NCBI RefSeq assembly: GCF_030269445.1
Contig: NZ_BSTJ01000008.1
Span: forward strand, 186,001 to 250,000
Length of the DNA stretch: 64,000 nucleotides
Reading direction: 5' to 3'
Source of the DNA: Actinoallomurus iriomotensis
GTDB taxonomy: Bacteria > Actinomycetota > Actinomycetes > Streptosporangiales > Streptosporangiaceae
The translations under genes and the position numbers were made by a program. Each line of letters opens with the position of its first letter. Position 1 is the stretch's first letter. The notes under the pieces were generated by a model. The model had not been told where the DNA came from. It did no database searches and worked only from the letters and a program-made list of their open reading frames with translations. Positions 1-6,184 of the stretch are shown here, one piece after another.

Positions 1-2
1 TG

Positions 3-260
3 CCCGTATCCAGCGGACACAACGGCTACCTGCTGTGGGGACCGCCCTCGGGCACGACGCCGGACACCGTGCTGTGCGTGGGCGAGTTCCGCGCCGCCTA
101 CCTGCGCCGGTCCTGGTCCGACGTGCAGGAGATCGAGCCCATCACCATGCCCGGCGGCATCGTGAACGAGGAAACCGCCCAACACGCGGCGATCTACCTG
201 TGCCGGCGACCACACGGCGACTGGGCACAGATCTGGCCGGGGCTACGCCACCTTGATTAG
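3..260 (+). CDS. C-terminal end of a GT39-type membrane glycosyltransferase (partial)
   Basis: Only the last 85 residues are in the window; the reading frame is open from the left edge to TAG at 258-260. The visible part contains SGHNGYLLWGPP followed by TVLCVGEF and ends in WPGLRHLD. This resembles the C-terminal extracytoplasmic tail of actinobacterial glycosyltransferase family 39 (PMT/ArnT-like) membrane proteins, which typically end with a W-x-x-x-WP-x-LRHLD segment. No transmembrane segment or catalytic Asp is in the visible part, so the family call rests on the tail only. Such enzymes transfer sugars from polyprenyl-phosphate donors on the outer face of the membrane. GT83/ArnT-type is the main alternative. 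Confidence 0.6.
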   Translation, partial: PVSSGHNGYLLWGPPSGTTPDTVLCVGEFRAAYLRRSWSDVQEIEPITMPGGIVNEETAQHAAIYLCRRPHGDWAQIWPGLRHLD

Positions 261-314
261 GACACACGGCCGCTCTGTGGGGGACGGGGTCGGTATGCGT
301 TAACATCCACCGCC

Positions 315-836
315 ATGTCAGAGCCTCGTACGCTTCGTTGTCGCCGTACGGTCGGATTACTGGTCTTCGGTGTCGCGGCGTTCGCCGCGATGTGCGGCCA
401 GGTCGCGTGGCTTCTCATCACCGACGATCTGCCGGACCATTCGATCGGCCGGCGTCTTGGCGTGCTTCTCCTCGTGCTGCTGCTTCTCGGCGTGACCGTG
501 TTCATCGCCGCCGCACTCCGCGGCCGCGTGGTCATGGACGATTCCGGCGTCGAACTGGTGTCATCGTTCAAGCGGCACCGGATTCCCTGGACGAAGATCG
601 AGCGTGTGACCGTCCATCCCGGGTTCCGGGTCTGGCGGGTGCGGGTCTGGTCCGATGGGGTGGGCCGCTCGGCGCTCGTGTGCCCGACCAACGCCGTCGA
701 CCCCGGGCTGGGCGCCAACCCCCTCCTGTCTCGTTTGTCCGGCTACGACATGGCGCCGCCCAATACGCCCGGGTCTCTGCGCAAGCCGTTCGAGGAGCTC
801 CGCGCCGAATGGTTCCGGCACCGCAAGCGCGTCTGA
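315..836 (+). CDS. Membrane protein with two N-terminal TM helices and a bacterial PH-like domain
   Basis: A 173-residue protein. Two hydrophobic helices lie at about residues 12-34 and 46-66. A C-terminal region follows with VMDDSGVELVSSFKRHRIPW and ERVTVHPGFRVWRVRVW, the pattern of bacterial PH domains (strand, basic turn, IPW-x-x-I). These domains sit on the cytoplasmic face of the membrane; no substrate is known. It stands alone: the upstream gene stops 54 bases before, and the next gene has its own MerR-type promoter in the 67-base gap. The assignment of the PH-like fold is good; no cellular role can be given. Confidence 0.7.
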   Translation: MSEPRTLRCRRTVGLLVFGVAAFAAMCGQVAWLLITDDLPDHSIGRRLGVLLLVLLLLGVTVFIAAALRGRVVMDDSGVELVSSFKRHRIPWTKIERVTVHPGFRVWRVRVWSDGVGRSALVCPTNAVDPGLGANPLLSRLSGYDMAPPNTPGSLRKPFEELRAEWFRHRKRV

Positions 837-865
837 CGCCCCCATCCGCGGCCGGGGGGCCGGGC

Positions 866-896
866 TTGAGGTTCCAGCGGGTGGAAGGTGCACAGT
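866..896 (+). promoter_or_regulatory. MerR-type promoter with 19-bp spacer; predicted leaderless start
   Basis: TTGAGG at 866-871 and CACAGT at 891-896 are separated by exactly 19 bases, the over-long spacer typical of MerR-controlled promoters. The spacer holds an inverted repeat, TTCCA (872-876) and TGGAA (882-886). The predicted transcription start falls at about 903-904, on the ATG of the MerR gene, so the mRNA would be leaderless and the gene autoregulated. Confidence 0.55.
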
Positions 897-903
897 CGTC
901 CTC

Positions 904-1824
904 ATGAGCACGAACGCGGGGCTGTTCACGATCGGGCAGCTGGCCGAGAGGTGTGGGCTGCCGGCGCGGACGATCCGGTTCTGGTCCGATGCGGGGCTGG
1001 TTCCGCCGGCCGGCCGGTCCGCGGGCGGTTATCGCCTCTACGACGCCGGGTCGGTGGCCCGGCTGGAGCTGGTCCGTACCCTCCGCGAACTGGGGCTCGG
1101 GCTGGACGTGGTGGAGGCGGTCCTGTCCAGGAGCGTCACCGTGAGCGAGGTGGCGTCGGCGCACGTCGCCGCCCTGGACGCGGAGATCAGGACGCTGCGG
1201 TTGCGCCGGGCGGTGCTCAGCACCGTCGCCGAGCGCGCGAACACGATTGAGGAGACGTTGCTGATGCACAAGCTGGCCCAGATGTCCGCCCGGGAGCGGC
1301 AGCAGATCATCGATGACTTCGTCCAGTACGTCGTGGCGGGCGTCGATCCCGACGCCCCCGCGATGGGGATCGCCGACAGCATGCGGCGGCTGCCCGCGGA
1401 CCTGCCGGACGACCCGGCGCCCGAACAGGTGGACGCGTGGATCGAGCTCGGCGAACTCGTCGCGGACGAGGACTTCCGACGCCGGGTGCGCGCCATGGCG
1501 GTGGCCGGCCGGGGCGCCGACGAACTGGAGTACGGCCCGGACCACCACGCGGTCGTGGAACACGCGGGCGGGGCGTTGGCGGAGGGAGTCGCACCCGGCT
1601 CCGCTCAGGCCCGGACCGTACTCGACCGCATCGTCGCCCCGGACACCACGGCCGCGCAGCGCGCCCGGATACTCGAGCAGCTCGAGACGTTCGTCGACGC
1701 CCGGGTGGAGCGGTACTGGCAGCTCCTGGCGATCGTCAACGGCCACCCGCCGCAGCCGGCGGCCGTACCGAGCTTCGAGTGGCTGATCGCAGCCCTCCGC
1801 GCCCACGGCGACGTTCGGGCCTGA
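904..1824 (+). CDS. MerR family transcriptional regulator
   Basis: A 306-residue regulator. The N-terminal winged helix (about residues 7-75) reads FTIGQLAERCGLPARTIRFW and GYRLYD, the standard MerR recognition helix and wing. A coiled-coil dimerisation helix follows. The large C-terminal domain (about 120-300) is helical and rich in acidic and Trp/Tyr residues, like MerR regulators that bind a small-molecule ligand; the ligand is unknown. The ATG at 904 is chosen because the MerR fold begins there and a MerR-type promoter ends just before it; no ribosome binding site is present, consistent with a leaderless message. The next gene is convergent, so no target operon is evident apart from itself. 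Confidence 0.85.
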   Translation: MSTNAGLFTIGQLAERCGLPARTIRFWSDAGLVPPAGRSAGGYRLYDAGSVARLELVRTLRELGLGLDVVEAVLSRSVTVSEVASAHVAALDAEIRTLRLRRAVLSTVAERANTIEETLLMHKLAQMSARERQQIIDDFVQYVVAGVDPDAPAMGIADSMRRLPADLPDDPAPEQVDAWIELGELVADEDFRRRVRAMAVAGRGADELEYGPDHHAVVEHAGGALAEGVAPGSAQARTVLDRIVAPDTTAAQRARILEQLETFVDARVERYWQLLAIVNGHPPQPAAVPSFEWLIAALRAHGDVRA

Positions 1825-1826
1825 CG

Positions 1827-2876
1827 TCAGGGGCCCGTACGAGGCGCCGGTCCTACCTCGACGGTCCAGGTGGCGCCGTGCTCGGTGAGGAAGTCGAGGA
1901 AGCCGATCGGGTCATAGACCTGGGCGGGGGCGAGCACGCCGGGCTCGGCTCCGTCGGCGACGAGGCGGCGGGCGCTCTCGACCGCGATGACCGCGGTGGA
2001 GCCGTACGTGTCCGGGCCCGACACCACGCCACGGGCCGAGCGCCCGTCCTGGCCGGTGGCTTCGGCCAGGACGGTCCACCGCCCGGCGCGGCGGTCGTCC
2101 TCGGACGGCCCGTCGGGCACGCTGTCCACCACCTCGGGGGTGACCGCGGAGAAGGCGGCCACCAGCTCCGTCCGGACCACCCCCTCGACGTGCCGAGCGG
2201 ACACGTGCCGGGGAACGGTGACGACGCCGGGCAGGGGGAACCGGGCGACCGGAGCCGGTCCCGTACCACCGGGGAAGACGATCGACGTACGGAGAGCGGG
2301 GACGTCCGGGCGCCAGTCGCCGTCGCGGTAGGTGAGGCCGCCGCCGGTGAACGTGTCGATGTTCGCGAGCGCGGAGCGCAGCGTGCCGCGAGACGGTGAG
2401 GCGCCGCTGCGCGCCAGGTCCAGGGCGATGACCAGCTCGGCGACCGGCGAGACCCGCCGGGCCGCGAGGTGCGCGATCAGGTCGCTGGGCAGGCCGTCGT
2501 CGTTCACGCCGGGTACCACCGTCACGCCGGCCTCCGTGGCCTCCTGCGCGAACGTGTCGTGGATCCGCTTCAGGTAGAGCTGTTCGCCGGAGATGTCCAC
2601 GTAGTGACGGCCGGCCCTGATCGCGGCCCGTACGACCGCCTCACCGGACACGCTGAACGGGCCCGCGCAGTTGATCACCGCGTCGCAGCCGTGAAATGCG
2701 CCGGCGAGCGCGGCGGTGTCGTCGACTCCGGCGGCGCGTGTCTCGGTTCCGGCCGCGGTCTTGCGGAGGCGTTCGATGTCGCGCCCCACCAGCACGAGGT
2801 CGATGCCTCGCCGGGCCAGCTCGGCGACGACGAGTCTTCCGGTATAGCCGTTCGCCCCATAGACGGCGATCTTCAT
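1827..2876 (-). CDS. Saccharopine dehydrogenase-like NAD(P)-binding reductase
   Basis: A 349-residue protein opening with MKIAVYGANGYTGRLVV, a Rossmann fold with the G-x-x-G-x-x-G nucleotide loop at residues 7-13. Further family marks are VGRD after the second strand (adenine-ribose side), VINCAGPFSVSG, and a long C-terminal domain as in saccharopine-dehydrogenase-like or trans-acting enoyl reductase proteins. Substrate unknown. It is transcribed divergently from an AraC-type gene beginning 127 bases away, and that regulator is the obvious candidate to control it. A ribosome binding site (GAGGAGCAG) precedes the ATG. Confidence 0.8.
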   Translation of the reverse strand: MKIAVYGANGYTGRLVVAELARRGIDLVLVGRDIERLRKTAAGTETRAAGVDDTAALAGAFHGCDAVINCAGPFSVSGEAVVRAAIRAGRHYVDISGEQLYLKRIHDTFAQEATEAGVTVVPGVNDDGLPSDLIAHLAARRVSPVAELVIALDLARSGASPSRGTLRSALANIDTFTGGGLTYRDGDWRPDVPALRTSIVFPGGTGPAPVARFPLPGVVTVPRHVSARHVEGVVRTELVAAFSAVTPEVVDSVPDGPSEDDRRAGRWTVLAEATGQDGRSARGVVSGPDTYGSTAVIAVESARRLVADGAEPGVLAPAQVYDPIGFLDFLTEHGATWTVEVGPAPRTGP

Positions 2877-3003
2877 GGATCTGCTCCTCGCGGCTCGGAT
2901 GAGTTCGACGCTATGAGTCCTGTGCCAAGACGCTCAATGCTCGATAGTGCTCTGTTCATAAGCGTGCGTCTCACTGCGATCGTCTGGCGATACGCTGGCG
3001 TTC

Positions 3004-3915
3004 ATGGACGTGCTGAGTGACGCGATCACCGCGATGCGGTTGGGCAGGCCGCATTCGGCGCGCACCGGGAGGCGCGGCCGGTGGGCCGTACGCCACTCGT
3101 CGTTCGCGGGAGCGGGCTTCCACGTGGTCCTGCAGGGAGCGTGCCGGCTGACCTCCGAGGGCGGCTCGCCGATCGCGCTCGGTACGGGCGACGCGGTGTT
3201 CCTGCCGCACGGCAGCGCGCACCAACTCGCCGACGGCCTCTCCGATCCGCCGGCCGACCCTCCGGTCACCGCGCTGACCGAGATGGAGGATCGGCTTCCG
3301 CCGGACGGCCCCGACTCCGTCGTGCTGCTCTGCGGCGCCTACCTGATCGACCGGACCCGGCGGCATCCCCTGCTGGACGAGCTTCCGGAGATCGTCCACC
3401 TGCCGTCGCGCGTCGGACGCCATCCGTCGTTGCGCGCCGCGATCGACCTGCTCGGAACCGAACTCGAACGACGCCGCCCGGGGGCGGACGCCGTCCTGCC
3501 GTCACTCCTCGACGCGCTGCTGGTCTACATGGTGCGCGGCTGGCTGGACGAACAGCCGGAGGGCCACGCGGCGACCGGCTGGACCGCGGCACTCCGCGAC
3601 CCGCGCATCATGGCGGCACTGGACGGCATCCACGACGACCCGGCCCGGCCGTGGACGGTCGAGGAACTGGGGGCACGGGCGGGAATGTCCCGCGCGGCGT
3701 TCTCCCGGCGGTTCACCGCGCTGGTCGGCCGGCCGCCCCTGGCCTACCTGACCTGGTGGCGGATGACCACGGCGGCCGGACTCCTGCGCGACTCCGACCT
3801 CCCCCTGAGCGCGGTGGCGACCCGAGTCGGCTACGGATCGGAGTTCGCGTTCGCCAACGCGTTCAAACGAGCCTTCGGCGTCGCCCCCGGCCGATACCGG
3901 AAGCAGGGGCCCTGA
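3004..3915 (+). CDS. AraC family regulator with N-terminal cupin sensor
   Basis: A 303-residue protein. The N-terminal half is a cupin (FHVVLQGACRLTSEGG, TGDAVFLPHGSAHQL) that would bind an effector. The C-terminal 90 residues are a double helix-turn-helix: WTVEELGARAGMSRAAFSRR, then LSAVATRVGYGSEFAFANAF and PGRYRK. This is the arrangement of the AraC subgroup with a cupin_6 domain. It lies head to head with the saccharopine-dehydrogenase-like gene and probably regulates that gene, itself, or both. Confidence 0.85.
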   Translation: MDVLSDAITAMRLGRPHSARTGRRGRWAVRHSSFAGAGFHVVLQGACRLTSEGGSPIALGTGDAVFLPHGSAHQLADGLSDPPADPPVTALTEMEDRLPPDGPDSVVLLCGAYLIDRTRRHPLLDELPEIVHLPSRVGRHPSLRAAIDLLGTELERRRPGADAVLPSLLDALLVYMVRGWLDEQPEGHAATGWTAALRDPRIMAALDGIHDDPARPWTVEELGARAGMSRAAFSRRFTALVGRPPLAYLTWWRMTTAAGLLRDSDLPLSAVATRVGYGSEFAFANAFKRAFGVAPGRYRKQGP

Positions 3916-3939
3916 GGCCTCCCACCTCCGGTGACCTTT

Positions 3940-3971
3940 TTGACTCTCAGGTGGCGCGAGACTCGCAGAAT
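3940..3971 (+). promoter_or_regulatory. MerR-type promoter with 20-bp spacer; predicted leaderless start
   Basis: TTGACT at 3940-3945 and CAGAAT at 3966-3971 are 20 bases apart. The spacer runs CTCAGGTGGCGCGAG then ACTCG and carries an imperfect inverted repeat (CTC...GAG). Transcription would begin at about 3978, the GTG of the MerR-VOC gene, giving a leaderless message. Confidence 0.5.
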
Positions 3972-3977
3972 GGTCGC

Positions 3978-4655
3978 GTGCTGAGCATCGGAAGCTTCTC
4001 GCTCGTCACCGGCCTGTCGATCACCGCGTTGCGACACTACGACGAGGTCGGGCTGCTGACGCCCGCCTATGTCGACCCCGACACCAAATACCGCCGGTAC
4101 CGGCCCGACCAGGTCGGCGAGGCGCGTCTGTACGCGGCGTTGCGACGTCTCCAGGTACCCGTCGACGCGATGCGAACGGTTCGGGAACGCGGCGTCGAGG
4201 CCGTACTCAGCGAGCACCATGAACGCCTGCGCGCCAGAGCCGACTCGCTGGCGCAGCTCATCGAAAACGTCGAGCGCTACCTTGAGAAGGGGTTGCCGGT
4301 GAAGACCCGTCGCATCGCCCAGGTCACCATAGTGACCGACGACCTGCCCACCTTGATCGCGTTCTACCGCGACGCCTTCGACGCCGCCTACCACGAAGAG
4401 ATCAGCTCTTTTCAGTTCGGCGGCTACCCTGACGACGACTTCTTCCTCGTGACGGTGGCCGACCAGAAACAGCACCCCTGGCCCGGCGGGCCGGCCAAGT
4501 TCGGACTGCTCGTCGACGACGTCGACACCGCGCACGCACGGGCACTCACCGCCGGAGCCGTCGAAATCGAAGCGCCGGCCGACAAACCGTGGAAGCCACG
4601 GTCATCAACCGTGAAGGATCCGGCCGGCAACCACATCGACCTGTACCAGGGATAA
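3978..4655 (+). CDS. MerR regulator fused to a VOC (glyoxalase/bleomycin-resistance fold) domain
   Basis: A 225-residue fusion. Residues 3-70 are a MerR winged helix (SIGSFSLVTGLSITALRHYD, KYRRYRPDQ) followed by a helical linker (about 70-105). Residues 110-225 are a VOC domain (QVTIVTDDLPTLIAFYRDAF, KFGLLVDDVDTAHARALTAG, KDPAGNHIDLYQG). The VOC part probably senses or traps a small ligand, as in known MerR-VOC regulators. The GTG at 3978 is the only start that gives a full MerR domain; the reading frame is open upstream, but that stretch overlaps the AraC gene and is not protein-like. No ribosome binding site is present, in keeping with the leaderless promoter directly upstream. Confidence 0.8.
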   Translation: MLSIGSFSLVTGLSITALRHYDEVGLLTPAYVDPDTKYRRYRPDQVGEARLYAALRRLQVPVDAMRTVRERGVEAVLSEHHERLRARADSLAQLIENVERYLEKGLPVKTRRIAQVTIVTDDLPTLIAFYRDAFDAAYHEEISSFQFGGYPDDDFFLVTVADQKQHPWPGGPAKFGLLVDDVDTAHARALTAGAVEIEAPADKPWKPRSSTVKDPAGNHIDLYQG

Positions 4656-4774
4656 GGCGCCCGCGTGACGGTCGCATCGTCGACCTGAGTCTGCACTGCC
4701 GCGTCGAACCTTCTCTGGGCGATGAGGTTGTGATCACCATCGATGTGGATCAACGGCCGGCGTAAAGTGCGGCA

Positions 4775-5110
4775 CTAGCCCTCCGGGTAGAAGAGGAACA
4801 GCGTGCAGCCCGTTGTGCTGGACGGCACGTGCCAGGTTCCGGCCGGGGCGTGCAAAAACGTTCCCGGCGGGTGGTCGCGGGCGCCGTCGTTGAACGTTCC
4901 CGTCAGCACGTAGACCTCCTCCGGGCCGGGCTCGTGGACGTCGCGGTGCGGCCATGACGTGCCCGGGTCCATCTCCAGCACGTTGGCGTGCGCGCCGGTC
5001 GGGCCCTTCCACAGTGGGCGCAGCCGGATGCCCGGGAAGAGTTCGCGGACCGGGGACTCGCTGACGGAAACGGAGGTGTAGCCCGACTGGGCGAGGATCT
5101 CGGATTGCAT
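4775..5110 (-). CDS. Small cupin protein (ChrR-like)
   Basis: A 111-residue single-domain cupin. It shows the two cupin motifs: PHRDVHEPGPEEVYVLTG with metal-ligand-type His and Glu, and PPGTFLHAPAGTWH. The spacing is like the C-terminal domain of anti-sigma factor ChrR, but the N-terminal zinc-binding domain of ChrR is missing, so an anti-sigma role is unlikely. The ATG at 5110 has GGTGG five bases upstream; an in-frame GTG at 5119 would add three residues. The gene is divergent from the GlxA-type regulator, which may control it. Confidence 0.75.
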   Translation of the reverse strand: MQSEILAQSGYTSVSVSESPVRELFPGIRLRPLWKGPTGAHANVLEMDPGTSWPHRDVHEPGPEEVYVLTGTFNDGARDHPPGTFLHAPAGTWHVPSSTTGCTLFLFYPEG

Positions 5111-5182
5111 GCCATCCACCGTGCCGCGCGCGGGTCAGGAAGCGACACCGTCTGCAATGACACCATGGGGTATTTTCCTGCC

Positions 5183-6118
5183 ATGCATCGCGTGGTGGCC
5201 CTGGTGCGGCCGGTGCAGTCGACGTTCGAGCTCGGCTGTGCCGCCGAGGTCTTCGGCACGGTACGGGACGGGGTGCCGCAGCACTACGAGTTCCAGGTGT
5301 GCACGGAGACGCCCGGCACGGTGCCGACGTCGGCCGGGTACGGGATGTCCGTGCCGCTGGGGCTCTCGGCGCTCGCGGCCGCGGACACCGTGCTCATCCC
5401 CGGCTGGGCGCCGGTGGAGGTGCCGCTCTCCGCCGGCGTGCGCCGTGCGCTGCTGCGGGCGCACGCCCGTGGGGCGCGGCTCGTCACGATCTGCTCCGGG
5501 GTGTTCGCGCTGGCCCGTACGGGACTGCTCGACGGCCGCTCGGCCACCACGCACTGGGCGCGTGCCGAGCGACTGCGGCGCGAGTTCCCCGCGGTGCGGG
5601 TGGAACCGGACGTGCTGTACGTGGACCACGGCGACGTCGCGACCAGCGCCGGTGCGGGCGCGGGCATGGACCTGTGCCTGCACCTCGTCCGCAAGGACCA
5701 CGGGGCCGCGCACGCCGCCCTCGTCGCCCGGCACATGGTGATGCCGCCGCACCGTGAGGGAGGTCAGGCGCAGTACGCGCCGCCTCCGCCGCCCGGGGAC
5801 GCGCTCGGCGGTCTCCTCGAGTGGGCGGGCGCGCGCCTCGGGACGCCGTTGTCCGTGGACGACCTGGCCGCGCACCTCGGCGTCTCGCCTCGTACGCTGG
5901 CGCGGCGCTTCGACGACCGGCTCGGTACGAGCCCGGGCGCGTGGCTGCTGTCCCGCCGGGTGGCCGAGGCGCGCACCCTGCTGGAGGAGACGGACCTGCC
6001 GGTGGAGGCGATCGCCGGCCGCGTCGGTCTCGGCTCGGCGGTCAACCTGCGCCGCCGTTTCCGCGCCCAGGTGGGCACGACCCCGGGCGCCTACCGGCGG
6101 GCGTTCCGGGTCTCCTGA
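5183..6118 (+). CDS. GlxA family regulator (DJ-1/PfpI domain plus AraC helix-turn-helix)
   Basis: A 311-residue protein. Residues 1-170 form a DJ-1/PfpI-like domain, with the nucleophile-elbow-like segment TICSGVFALARTGLLDGRSA at about residue 97. Residues 210-305 are an AraC-type double helix-turn-helix (LSVDDLAAHLGVSPRTLARR, PVEAIAGRVGLGSAVNLRRR, PGAYRRAF). Such proteins are transcription activators whose DJ-1-like part binds an effector rather than acting as a peptidase. ATG 5183 is preferred; an in-frame ATG at 5165 would add six residues. It ends 12 bases before a strong hairpin. Confidence 0.85.
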   Translation: MHRVVALVRPVQSTFELGCAAEVFGTVRDGVPQHYEFQVCTETPGTVPTSAGYGMSVPLGLSALAAADTVLIPGWAPVEVPLSAGVRRALLRAHARGARLVTICSGVFALARTGLLDGRSATTHWARAERLRREFPAVRVEPDVLYVDHGDVATSAGAGAGMDLCLHLVRKDHGAAHAALVARHMVMPPHREGGQAQYAPPPPPGDALGGLLEWAGARLGTPLSVDDLAAHLGVSPRTLARRFDDRLGTSPGAWLLSRRVAEARTLLEETDLPVEAIAGRVGLGSAVNLRRRFRAQVGTTPGAYRRAFRVS

Positions 6119-6130
6119 CACGAAAAGAGA

Positions 6131-6160
6131 CCCCTGGCCGGCGGTGACGCCGGCCAGGGG
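6131..6160 (-). terminator. Perfect 12-bp hairpin terminator between convergent genes
   Basis: Arms 6131-6142 and 6149-6160 (CCCCTGGCCGGC and its complement) with a 6-base loop. On the minus strand the hairpin is followed by CTCTTTTC, a good factor-independent terminator for the phosphoesterase operon. On the plus strand the tail is weaker, but the hairpin probably also ends the GlxA-type transcript. Confidence 0.8.
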
Positions 6161-6184
6161 CCTCCTTAGGTGATCAGTCCCGCG

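Noticed and set aside
4775-5110. Small cupin as an anti-sigma factor of the ChrR type
   Set aside because: The N-terminal zinc-binding anti-sigma domain is missing and no ECF sigma gene is adjacent.
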